Assembly (NCBI GenBank): GCA_030673585.1 | Contig: DAOVIU010000061.1 | Coordinates: forward strand, 1-6,696 | Direction of reading: 5' to 3' | DNA: 6,696 bases | Source of the DNA: Pseudomonadota bacterium | GTDB taxonomy: Bacteria; Desulfobacterota; BSN033; G020346125 | Shown here: positions 1 through 6,497 of the stretch, piece by piece | Layout: the number at the start of each line of letters is the position of its first letter | Numbering within the stretch: the stretch's first letter is position 1 | Notes under the pieces: model-generated | Database searches by the model: none | What the model saw: the letters and a program-made list of their open reading frames with translations, nothing else | What the model was told of the DNA's origin: nothing | Made by a program: the position numbers and the translations under genes

Positions 1-39
1 AACCCCGGCGAAGTCCCCGAAAAGAGACTGAAAACATGA
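1..39 (+). CDS. C-terminal tail of an upstream gene, possibly the pump's periplasmic adaptor (partial)
   Basis: Frame 1 is open from the window edge and ends at a TGA at 37-39, giving the tail NPGEVPEKRLKT. The stop overlaps the ATG of the RND transporter gene as ATGA, a common sign of translational coupling. In RND operons the gene before the pump is usually the membrane-fusion (adaptor) protein, so that is the likely identity, but twelve residues cannot prove it. Frame 2 also reaches a stop nearby (29-31), so the frame choice rests mainly on the ATGA overlap. Confidence 0.4.
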   Translation, partial: NPGEVPEKRLKT

Positions 40-3000
40 AGCTGGTCGATAGTGCCATCAAGAATCCCGTTACTGCTACGGTAGGGGTTTTTTTCATCAT
101 TCTCTTCGGCTTCATCGCCCTCTTCAGGATTCCCGTCCAACTCACCCCGGAGATGCAAGATGTGGAGATCCAGGTAGAGACCCTATGGCCGGGAGCCAGT
201 CCTCAAGAGGTGGAGAGGGAAATCATCGAGGAGCAGGAGGAGCAGCTCAAGAGCGTGGAAGGCCTCGTTGAGATGAAGAGCGAGAGTTTTCGCGGCAGGG
301 GGCGGGTGATCCTCAAGTTTCAGACGGGCACGGACCAGGACGCCGCCTTGCTCAAGGTCTCCAACAAGCTGAACCAAGTTTCCCAATACCCTGCGGATGC
401 AGAAGAACCGGTGATCAAGGCTACCGGAACGGAGAGCGATGCCATTGCCTGGTTTGTGTTTCAAAAGAGCTCGGGGGATCCCGCGGATGTCGCTTTCGAG
501 AAGGATTTCATCGAAGACCACGTGAAACCTCGCTTGGAAAGAATTCCCGGGGTAGCCGCGGTGAACATTTACGGAGGTAGGGAAAAGGAGATGCAGGTGA
601 TCGTGGACCCCAACGCCCTCGCCTCCAGAAAAGTCACCATTCAGGATATGATCCGGGCCCTGGATATGGAAAATCGGAACATCAGCGCCGGAGATCTGGA
701 TGAGGGAAAGCGCCGCTATATTGTCCGGACCGTCGGGCAGTATCGAACGCCGGAAGATATCGAAAACGTCATTATCCGCCAGGTGAATGGAGCGCCGGTA
801 TATGTCCGGGATGTCGCCCACGCAAAGCTCGGTTACGAGAAGGCCCAAGCGACCATTCGCCAAAGGGGAAAACCCACCATCGCCATGAACGCGATCCGAG
901 AGGTAGGAGCCAATATTTTAGCGGTAATGGAGGATATTAAGGAGGAGGTCAAGGCATTAAACCGATCACTTCTGACCAGTCGCCACCTCCATCTGGACCA
1001 GGTCTATGATGAGACCGATTACATTTACAGTGCCATCGATCTGGTGAGGCAGAACCTTTTCGTCGGCGGGAGCCTGGCGATACTGGTATTGCTCCTTTTC
1101 CTCCGGAGCGGTACCAGCACCCTGATTGTCGCCACCGCCATTCCCATCAGCATCATCGGGACCTTTGTGATGATGGCCTTTCTGGGAAGAAGCATCAATG
1201 TCATCAGCTTGGCGGGGATGGCCTTTGCCGTTGGCATGGTGGTCGACAACTCCATCGTGGTACTGGAGAACATCTACCGCCACATGCAATTGGGAGAAAG
1301 CCGTCTTGTTGCCGCCTATAAGGGTACCGTTGAGGTTTGGGGGGCGATCCTGGCCAGCACTCTCACAACTATCGCCGTTTTCCTTCCCGTCATCTTCGTC
1401 CAGGAGGAGGCGGGACAACTCTTCCGCGATATTGCCGTGGCGGTGAGCTGCTCCGTGGCCCTGAGCTTAATCGTTTCCATCACCGTTATCCCCACTTTGG
1501 CAGCAAGGATCCTCAGGGTTCCGAAAGCCCTTCTCCTAGAAGAAGGAAAGAAGGGAAAGGTGTCCCCTTTTTCCGCCTACAACCTGTTTGGGTTCGCCTC
1601 GATACCGCGGGCCTTCTCCCGAGGCATCGCCGCCTTCTTTCCCTGGATTTATCGAAGCATCACCTTACGGTTGGTCCTGGTGTTCCTGATGACCGGACTG
1701 TCGCTTTCCATGGCCTGGTTTCTCATTCCCAAAACCGAGTACCTTCCCCAGGGAAATCAGAATTTCCTCTTCGGGTTCCTCTTGACGCCCCCAGGGTATA
1801 ATGTGGAGGAGTTCACCAAGATCGCCCAGGAAGTTGAAACCGAACTTTCCCCCTTTTGGACTGTCGAACTGGAGGATGAGAGGGGAGCACAACTTCAGGG
1901 TCCCCCAATAAGGAACTTCTTCTTCGTCTCCTGGCTCCAACAAGCCTTCATGGGGCTCACCAGCAAGGCTCCCGAACGAGTTCGGGAGCTACTCCCAATA
2001 GTCTATCGGTCCCTTGCCAAGATCCCGGGATTGATCGCGGTGGTAACCCAGGCCAGTCTCTTCGAACGTATCGGCGAGGGGAGATCCATTGACATACAGA
2101 TACTGGGCAGCTGCGATCTGGCCCGCCTGGTGAAGCTGGGACAAATGATCTTCGTTCAAGTCAGAGACGTGTTGCCCGGCTCTCAAGCGCGGCCCATTCC
2201 CAGCCTTGACCTCGGCAACCCCGAGATCCAGGTAATTCCCGATCGGGTGAGGATGGCCAGTGTGGGGGTAAAAACGAGCGAACTGGGAATCGCCGTGGAC
2301 GCCCTCCTGGACGGAACCAAGGCGAGCGACTATTGGCATGAGGGGACGGAAATCGATTTAACCCTGATGGGAAAGGACGAATACGCAAGGCGATCTCAGG
2401 ATTTGAAGGACCTCTTGATCCATACGCCGAGAGGAGAAGCCGTCACACTGGGATCTTTGGCGGACATCCGGCTGGTGACCGGCCCCTCCCAGATTAATCA
2501 CATCGAGAGGCAGCGGTCCATCGTCATCCGGGTCAATCCACGGGCGGAGATGCCTCTTGAGACAGCCCTGGAAAGGATCGAGAGTCAGATCGTCCAACCC
2601 ATTCGGGATCGGGGCGAGTTCGGGGATGACTGCGATATCCGGTTAGCGGGCACGGCGGATAAGCTCGCTTTGACCCGGAAGGCCCTCCAATGGAACTTTC
2701 TGCTGGCCCTGATCATCACCTTTCTCCTGATGGCCTCCCTCTTCGAAAGCTTTCTCTACCCCCTGGTCATTATGTTCAGCGTTCCCCTTGCGGCTGCAGG
2801 GGGGTTCTTGGGGTTGTTCGCGGTGAACCGCCTTATCGCATTTCAGCCTCTGGACGTCCTGACCATGTTGGGGTTCGTCATCCTTATCGGCATCGTGGTC
2901 AACAACGCCATTCTGATCGTTCATCAGTCCCTGAATCACATGAAGGACGGAATGGAGCCCCGGGAGGCCATCCATCAATCCATCCAAAAAAGGGTGAGGC

Positions 3001-3206
3001 CCATCTTTATGTCCGCCACTACCAGCATCTTCGGGATGATGCCGCTGATCCTGTTCCCGGGAGCTGGATCGGAGCTCTACCGGGGGCTTGGAAGTGTAGT
3101 GGTTGGAGGTCTGGCCGTTTCCACCGCATTCACCCTGTTTCTGGTTCCCACGCTCTTCAGCCTGGTGCTCGATGCGAAAAGGGGCATCGTTCGGCTGTGG
3201 CGGTAA
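36..3206 (+). CDS. RND efflux transporter permease, HAE1 (AcrB-like) family
   Basis: This is an inner-membrane, proton-driven pump subunit of a tripartite efflux system; such pumps export hydrophobic or amphiphilic compounds through an adaptor and an outer-membrane channel. At 1056 residues it is full length for the family. The start is supported by the typical N-terminus with a first membrane helix at about 11-31. A large periplasmic loop follows (about 32-336), then helices 2-6 (about 337-488), helix 7 (about 541-563), a second periplasmic loop (about 564-884) and helices 8-12 (about 885-1040), which is the classic two-fold repeat. The helix 4 motif VVDNSIVVLENI carries Asp404, matching AcrB Asp407, but the next residue is Asn405 where AcrB has Asp408. 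In helix 10, GIVVNNAILIV has Asn956 where AcrB has Lys940. The substrate cannot be read from sequence. The upstream ribosome-binding site is weak (AAGAGA), consistent with coupling to the preceding gene. CusA-type metal pumps are less likely, since no methionine relay was evident. Confidence 0.95.
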   Translation: MKLVDSAIKNPVTATVGVFFIILFGFIALFRIPVQLTPEMQDVEIQVETLWPGASPQEVEREIIEEQEEQLKSVEGLVEMKSESFRGRGRVILKFQTGTDQDAALLKVSNKLNQVSQYPADAEEPVIKATGTESDAIAWFVFQKSSGDPADVAFEKDFIEDHVKPRLERIPGVAAVNIYGGREKEMQVIVDPNALASRKVTIQDMIRALDMENRNISAGDLDEGKRRYIVRTVGQYRTPEDIENVIIRQVNGAPVYVRDVAHAKLGYEKAQATIRQRGKPTIAMNAIREVGANILAVMEDIKEEVKALNRSLLTSRHLHLDQVYDETDYIYSAIDLVRQNLFVGGSLAILVLLLFLRSGTSTLIVATAIPISIIGTFVMMAFLGRSINVISLAGMAFAVGMVVDNSIVVLENIYRHMQLGESRLVAAYKGTVEVWGAILASTLTTIAVFLPVIFVQEEAGQLFRDIAVAVSCSVALSLIVSITVIPTLAARILRVPKALLLEEGKKGKVSPFSAYNLFGFASIPRAFSRGIAAFFPWIYRSITLRLVLVFLMTGLSLSMAWFLIPKTEYLPQGNQNFLFGFLLTPPGYNVEEFTKIAQEVETELSPFWTVELEDERGAQLQGPPIRNFFFVSWLQQAFMGLTSKAPERVRELLPIVYRSLAKIPGLIAVVTQASLFERIGEGRSIDIQILGSCDLARLVKLGQMIFVQVRDVLPGSQARPIPSLDLGNPEIQVIPDRVRMASVGVKTSELGIAVDALLDGTKASDYWHEGTEIDLTLMGKDEYARRSQDLKDLLIHTPRGEAVTLGSLADIRLVTGPSQINHIERQRSIVIRVNPRAEMPLETALERIESQIVQPIRDRGEFGDDCDIRLAGTADKLALTRKALQWNFLLALIITFLLMASLFESFLYPLVIMFSVPLAAAGGFLGLFAVNRLIAFQPLDVLTMLGFVILIGIVVNNAILIVHQSLNHMKDGMEPREAIHQSIQKRVRPIFMSATTSIFGMMPLILFPGAGSELYRGLGSVVVGGLAVSTAFTLFLVPTLFSLVLDAKRGIVRLWR
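1968..1989. repeat. 10-bp inverted repeat inside the RND pump gene
   Basis: GCTCCCGAAC (1968-1977) and GTTCGGGAGC (1980-1989) are exact reverse complements two bases apart. In mRNA this would be a GC-rich stem of about nine pairs with a four-base loop. It encodes KAPERVRE of the periplasmic domain, and the symmetry may simply come from codon choice. Confidence 0.6.
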
Positions 3207-3301
3207 GGATTGAGGTGAAGAAAATTATAGATTCCTTCTAGAAATATCTATATAATTATTTAGATTTATTGGTATTTTTCTTTCCAAATTGACCCGATAT
3301 T
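3207..3301. other. AT-rich spacer between convergent genes
   Basis: This 95-base gap lies between the stops of the plus-strand pump gene and the minus-strand tsaC. It has about 25% G+C by hand count, far below the flanking genes. It holds a weak 7-bp inverted repeat (TATAGAT at 3226-3232 and ATCTATA at 3246-3252) and a T-rich stretch at about 3272-3283. It probably contains the transcription ends of both units, but no GC-rich hairpin followed by a U tract is visible on either strand. I therefore do not call an intrinsic terminator. Confidence 0.5.
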
Positions 3302-3946
3302 TCAGCTTTTGCCCTCTGTCCCCCAGTTTCCATCTTCGAGCTTCACAACTCCCTCTCTGACCACCCTCGGCGGGGAGACCGTTACATCGATTACCGTGGA
3401 TACCGCCTCTCCCTTCGTTTTCCCCCCGTCTAGGATCAGATCGATCCTTCCACGAAAGACCGTGTAGAGTTCATGGGGATCGGAAAGGCTGGGCATGCCC
3501 GAGAAATTAGCACTGGTGGATGTAAGGGGCCTCTTGAAGGCCTCCAGCAATTTTTGCGCGATCGGATTGGGGGAAATCCGGACCCCTATCTTTCCGCTAT
3601 TGCCGGTGAGAATCAGGGAACACATTTTCGATGCCTCGAAGATGATGGTTAGTGGCCCCGGCCAGTGTCCACGAATCAGGCTCATCGCCAACGGGGGAAC
3701 CCGAGCGGTAACTTCCTCCAGCATATCCATATTGCCTATCAATATGGATATGGGCTTACCAACCTCCCTTCCCTTGATTTTGAACAACTTCTCGAGCGCC
3801 TCATCGTTGTACGCATCGGTCCCCAAGCCGTAGACGGTCTCCGTTGGGTAGCCAATTACCCCCCCTTTTCCCAGGACATCAGCGACTTCCCGAATCCGCC
3901 TCTCCTCGGGATCGAAGGGGTTAACCTTAATCATGCGCGTATTCAC
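3302..3946 (-). CDS. tsaC: L-threonylcarbamoyladenylate synthase (YrdC/TsaC type)
   Basis: The enzyme makes threonylcarbamoyl-AMP from threonine, bicarbonate and ATP; the TsaB/D/E machinery then uses it for t6A modification of ANN-decoding tRNAs in the cytoplasm. The 214-residue protein is a single YrdC domain. It shows YPTETVYGLG (33-42), KGREVGKPISIL from residue 58 (KxR-type lysine and arginine at 58 and 60), WPGPLTIIF (95-103), GVRISP (121-126), the SxN motif in TSTSANFSG (Ser145, Asn147) and STVIDV (183-188). The extra C-terminal Sua5 domain is absent, so this is the short TsaC form. The GTG start overlaps the purE stop as GTGA and has AGAAGGG six bases upstream. An in-frame ATG at 3934 lacks a well-spaced site. 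It is the last gene of the purine unit. A perfect 13-bp inverted repeat spans codons 65-75. Confidence 0.93.
   Translation of the reverse strand: MNTRMIKVNPFDPEERRIREVADVLGKGGVIGYPTETVYGLGTDAYNDEALEKLFKIKGREVGKPISILIGNMDMLEEVTARVPPLAMSLIRGHWPGPLTIIFEASKMCSLILTGNSGKIGVRISPNPIAQKLLEAFKRPLTSTSANFSGMPSLSDPHELYTVFRGRIDLILDGGKTKGEAVSTVIDVTVSPPRVVREGVVKLEDGNWGTEGKS
3722..3752. repeat. Perfect 13-bp inverted repeat within tsaC
   Basis: The arms CATATCCATATTG (3722-3734) and CAATATGGATATG (3740-3752) are exact reverse complements separated by five bases. In tsaC mRNA they would form a 13-bp, AU-rich hairpin with a five-base loop. The DNA codes for conserved and semi-conserved TsaC residues (PISILIGNMDM), so part of the symmetry may be a coding accident. 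No role is known to me. Confidence 0.75.
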
Positions 3947-4461
3947 ATCGATCCCTTCTGGACTGCCTTTGCCTTTTTCTCAACCTCCTGAGCCAACCGC
4001 TCTTTATAGCCCTTGAGGGCCTTCTTCAATTGGGGATATTTGAGGGCCAATATCTGAACGGCCAGTATGGCTGCGTTTCTCGCCCCCGCCTTGCCGATGG
4101 CCATGGTGGCAACGGGAACTCCTCCAGGCATTTGAACGGTGGAAAGGAGGGAATCCATTCCTTTGAGGGGCGAGGAATCGATGGGAATTCCGATTACGGG
4201 TAAGATCGTCTCCGATGCGATTACACCTGCCAGGTGGGCAGCCGCCCCGGCCCCGACGATGATAACCTCAAGGCCCCTTTCCTCACCGGATTTGGCATAC
4301 CGTATGGTGCGATCGGGCGACCGGTGGGCAGAGGAAAGGGTGACTTCATAGGAAACCTGGAATTGGTCCAAGATCCTCTGCGACTCCTCCATCACCGGGA
4401 GGTCCGAATCGCTCCCCATGACGATCCCTACCAAGGGTTTTCCTCCCTTTTTCTGCACCAT
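3943..4461 (-). CDS. purE: 5-(carboxyamino)imidazole ribonucleotide mutase, class I PurE
   Basis: PurE moves the carboxyl group of N5-CAIR to carbon 4 to give CAIR in de novo purine synthesis. The 172-residue protein fits class I. It has the phosphate-binding GSDSD (16-20), the SSAHR loop with the expected catalytic His46, GAGAAAHLAGV (70-80), and the signature MDSLLSTVQMPGGVPV (102-117) followed by AIGKAGARNAA. The last roughly 30 residues form a lysine-rich, probably helical tail. The ATG has a strong GGGGAGGAG ribosome-binding site at 4474-4466. It lies 75 bases after purD and overlaps tsaC by GTGA. Class I enzymes normally act with PurK, which is not in this window. Confidence 0.96.
   Translation of the reverse strand: MVQKKGGKPLVGIVMGSDSDLPVMEESQRILDQFQVSYEVTLSSAHRSPDRTIRYAKSGEERGLEVIIVGAGAAAHLAGVIASETILPVIGIPIDSSPLKGMDSLLSTVQMPGGVPVATMAIGKAGARNAAILAVQILALKYPQLKKALKGYKERLAQEVEKKAKAVQKGSM
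3953..3959 (-). promoter_or_regulatory. Ribosome-binding site for tsaC within purE
   Basis: AGAAGGG on the minus strand lies inside the last codons of purE, six bases before the GTG at 3946. It supports the GTG start over the ATG at 3934. It also implies that tsaC translation is coupled to purE translation. Confidence 0.5.
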
Positions 4462-4536
4462 GTCTCTCCTCCCCTAATCCCTCTGGTTTTGTCCAACGTC
4501 CTCGTTTCGTCTCTCCTTCAGATTTCCCTCATTCAT

Positions 4537-4968
4537 CTACCGCATGCGATCCAGAGCCCTCTTTCCAATATCACTTCGATAGTGGACTCCGTCCCACTCG
4601 ATCTCTTTCACAGCGGAATAGACCAGGTCAATTGCCCCCTTGGCATCCTCTCCCAGGGCGGTAACTCCCAGAACCCTTCCCCCGCTGGTTAGGATATCCG
4701 CTCCTGCTCTTGCGGTTCCCGCATGGAATACGAAGACGTCTTCCATCCCTGCCACCCCGTCCAAACCGTGGATGATCTGATTTTTCTCGTAACTCCCCGG
4801 GTAGCCCCCCGAAGCCATCACCACGCATACCGCCCACCTCGGGTCCCAATCAATGGACCCCTGGAGATTTCCATTTATGCATGCCTCCAGGAGGGGAACG
4901 ATATCCCCCTTCATTCTCATCATGATGGGTTGATTTTCGGGATCTCCAAATCGGCAATTGAACTCCAA
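4537..4968 (-). CDS. purD: PurD, C-terminal part downstream of a frameshift
   Basis: This reading frame holds the last third of phosphoribosylamine-glycine ligase. It begins with LEFNCRFGDPE, the conserved ATP-grasp motif whose Glu and Asn normally bind the ATP-linked magnesium. It continues through the rest of the ATP-grasp fold and the C-terminal PurD domain (VVMASGGYPGSYEKN, VLGVTALGED) to DRMR and a TAG stop. The frame's first possible start is the TTG at 4968, which falls inside the conserved motif and has no plausible ribosome-binding site. This piece is therefore not a separate gene. Adding one base near 4973 joins it to the upstream frame and gives a 424-residue PurD, the usual length. 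Confidence 0.9.
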   Translation of the reverse strand: MEFNCRFGDPENQPIMMRMKGDIVPLLEACINGNLQGSIDWDPRWAVCVVMASGGYPGSYEKNQIIHGLDGVAGMEDVFVFHAGTARAGADILTSGGRVLGVTALGEDAKGAIDLVYSAVKEIEWDGVHYRSDIGKRALDRMR

Positions 4969-5810
4969 CGCCTTGGCTGGCCGTCCTTGATCATCAAGCC
5001 GCCATAGAGCACTCCTCGATATGGACGCCCTTCAGAGGCCATTCCCCTGATGGTTGGAGTCATGATTTCCTCCATGATCTTCCGGTGAACCTCCTCCGTC
5101 ACCACCCGCGCCGGGGAATACGCCCCCATTCCCCCCGTATTGGGGCCCCTATCCCCATCGTAGATGGGTTTGTGATCCTGCGAAGAGGCAAGCGGTACCA
5201 CGGTCTCTCCATCGGTGAGTACAATGAAAGATGCCTCCTCTCCAACGAGGAATTCCTCAACGACTACCCGATCCCCCGCCTCTCCAAACGCCTTCTCCAC
5301 CATTATCGTATCCAAGGCCTTTAGGGCGTCCTCCTTTTTGAGGGTGGGGATGACCCCTTTGCCAGCTGCCAATCCGTCGGCTTTTACCACGATTGGTGCC
5401 CCGATTGAATCGATATATGCCGCCGCTTCGTCCCGTTCACTGAAAGTCCTGTACTGGGCCGTTGGTACTCCGTATTTACTCAGCAAATCCTTACAGAAGA
5501 CCTTGCTCGCCTCGATCTCGGCCGCATCCCGATGAGGACCGAAAATCCTCAACCCCCTTTTGTCGAAAAGGTCGACTATTCCCATGGCGAGCGGAAGTTC
5601 GGGGCCTACCACGGTCAAATCTATCCCGTTCCTCTGGGCAAATTTCGCCAAGCCCTCCAAATCCGTGGGTGCTATATCGGCGCATTCGGCCGTCTGGGCT
5701 ATTCCCGCGTTACCGGGTGCACAAAATACCTTGGAAACCCTCGGGCTCTGAGCTATCTTCCATACCAGGGAGTGTTCCCTTCCCCCTCCGCCGACGACTA
5801 ATACTTTCAT
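4920..5810 (-). CDS. purD: Phosphoribosylamine-glycine ligase PurD, N-terminal part, frameshifted
   Basis: PurD (GAR synthetase) joins glycine to phosphoribosylamine with ATP, the second step of purine synthesis. The start is the ATG at 5810 with GGAGG four bases upstream. Visible motifs are VVGGGGREHS (5-14), APGNAGI (31-37), VVGPELPLA (67-75), the ATP-grasp loop KADGLAAGKGV (143-153) and DGDRGPNTGGMGAYSP (218-233). After GLMIKDGQP (271-279) the frame departs from PurD into an unrelated tail and stops at 4920. Homologues continue as a short basic/Ala/Leu stretch and then EFNCRFGDPE. That sequence is present in another frame from 4968, so one base is missing at about 4971-4976. As read, the product would lack the metal-binding motif and C-terminal domain. 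A sequencing or assembly error is the simplest explanation, since both halves are otherwise well conserved. Confidence 0.93.
   Translation of the reverse strand: MKVLVVGGGGREHSLVWKIAQSPRVSKVFCAPGNAGIAQTAECADIAPTDLEGLAKFAQRNGIDLTVVGPELPLAMGIVDLFDKRGLRIFGPHRDAAEIEASKVFCKDLLSKYGVPTAQYRTFSERDEAAAYIDSIGAPIVVKADGLAAGKGVIPTLKKEDALKALDTIMVEKAFGEAGDRVVVEEFLVGEEASFIVLTDGETVVPLASSQDHKPIYDGDRGPNTGGMGAYSPARVVTEEVHRKIMEEIMTPTIRGMASEGRPYRGVLYGGLMIKDGQPRRWSSIADLEIPKINPS
5123..5156 (-). other. Four-run guanine tract within purD (possible G-quadruplex)
   Basis: On the coding strand, runs of 4, 4, 6 and 5 G are separated by 3, 9 and 3 bases. They lie within codons for the conserved GDRGPNTGGMGA motif. The pattern could fold as an extended G-quadruplex in mRNA or single-stranded DNA. 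However, the nine-base loop starts with CCCC, which could pair with a G run instead. The glycine-rich protein motif partly explains the G content. Confidence 0.3.
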
Positions 5811-5844
5811 AAGACCTCCACGTTAGCTTTATATTATCCCCGGA

Positions 5845-6447
5845 TCAACCCTCTCCCTTCACAGCCGTCAGATAATTCGATATGGCGCCATCGTACCTGG
5901 CGGTCATTTCGAAGACCTTCCTTGCAAGCCGAAATCTGGTTTGAGCCGAGATCTGCCCGCTATTCTCCCTCAATTCCGCGATGAGATCATCGTAATCCGC
6001 CGGGTCAACCACGACCGTTACATCTCTATAGTTCTTGGCCGCTGATCTGATCATAGTGGGGCCTCCGATATCGATATTTTCGATGGCCTCCTCCACGGTG
6101 CAGTCCGGCTTGGCTACGGTGGTTTCAAAGGGATAGAGGTTCACAACCACCATATCGATGGTCTCTATGCCGTGTTCGGCCATGGTCTTGACGTGATCCG
6201 GGTTTTCCCGCTGCCCTAAAATCCCCCCGTGAATTTTCGGATGCAAGGTCTTCACCCTCCCATCCAACATCTCCGGGAACCCCGTATAATCGGATACGTC
6301 CATGATCTCGATCCCATTTTGGCGGAGGGCCTTCGCAGTTCCCCCCGTGGAGAGGATCTCGACATTCATGTCGGCGAGTGCCTTTGCCAGCTCAACGACT
6401 CCCGATTTGTCCGATACGCTAATCAACGCCTTTCTAACTTTCCTCAT
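5845..6447 (-). CDS. purH: IMP cyclohydrolase, stand-alone N-terminal domain of PurH
   Basis: The enzyme closes FAICAR to IMP, the last step of purine synthesis. The 200 residues match only the MGS-fold cyclohydrolase half of Pur[11 protein letters not shown] (7-16), LSTGGTAK (32-39), [20 protein letters not shown] (51-70), KIHGGILG (71-78), VVNLYPFE (101-108) and [18 protein letters not shown] (122-139). The protein ends at [16 protein letters not shown], where bifunctional PurH would run on for about 300 residues of AICAR formyltransferase. The next gene, purD, starts only 34 bases later, and no remnant of that domain is present. The formyltransferase must therefore be encoded elsewhere. 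I chose the ATG at 6447 because GGAGGAG ends six bases upstream. In-frame GTG (6462) and ATG (6453) starts are possible but overlap that site. Confidence 0.93.
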   Translation of the reverse strand: MRKVRKALISVSDKSGVVELAKALADMNVEILSTGGTAKALRQNGIEIMDVSDYTGFPEMLDGRVKTLHPKIHGGILGQRENPDHVKTMAEHGIETIDMVVVNLYPFETTVAKPDCTVEEAIENIDIGGPTMIRSAAKNYRDVTVVVDPADYDDLIAELRENSGQISAQTRFRLARKVFEMTARYDGAISNYLTAVKGEG

Positions 6448-6453
6448 ATCCAT

Positions 6454-6460
6454 CTCCTCC
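6454..6460 (-). promoter_or_regulatory. Ribosome-binding site that decides the IMP cyclohydrolase start
   Basis: GGAGGAG on the minus strand lies six bases before the ATG at 6447, an ideal spacing. It overlaps the alternative GTG start at 6462 and directly abuts the ATG at 6453, so both of those are less likely. Confidence 0.6.
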
Positions 6461-6497
6461 ACTCCGATTCTCCCAGCATTGCCTTATCAATCCCTTC

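Noticed and set aside
183..863. A 226-codon open frame on the minus strand opposite the pump gene
   Set aside because: It lies wholly opposite well-conserved RND coding sequence, resembles no family, and is a typical antisense shadow in moderately GC-rich DNA.
966..1418. A 150-codon minus-strand frame rich in Asp, Gly and His
   Set aside because: It is the antisense of pump helices 2-5; the composition follows from hydrophobic codons read backwards.
1337..1801. A 154-codon plus-strand frame inside the pump gene, considered as a sign of a frameshift
   Set aside because: The main pump frame is unbroken and conserved through this stretch, so there is no frameshift.
2690..3241. A 183-codon plus-strand frame overlapping the end of the pump gene and extending past its stop
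   Set aside because: It is out of frame with the conserved helices 8-12, has no plausible ribosome-binding site and resembles no known protein.
3226..3290. Possible intrinsic terminator in the convergent spacer
   Set aside because: The only stem is 7 bp, AT-only apart from one pair, with a 13-base loop and no adjacent clean T tract; too weak to call.
4462..4536. The 75-base gap between purD and purE, considered for a small gene, riboswitch or promoter
   Set aside because: No convincing -35/-10 pair, hairpin or small frame with a ribosome-binding site was seen apart from the purE site itself.
4920..4980. Programmed ribosomal frameshifting in purD
   Set aside because: No slippery heptamer or strong downstream structure was seen at the junction, and PurD is not known to use recoding.
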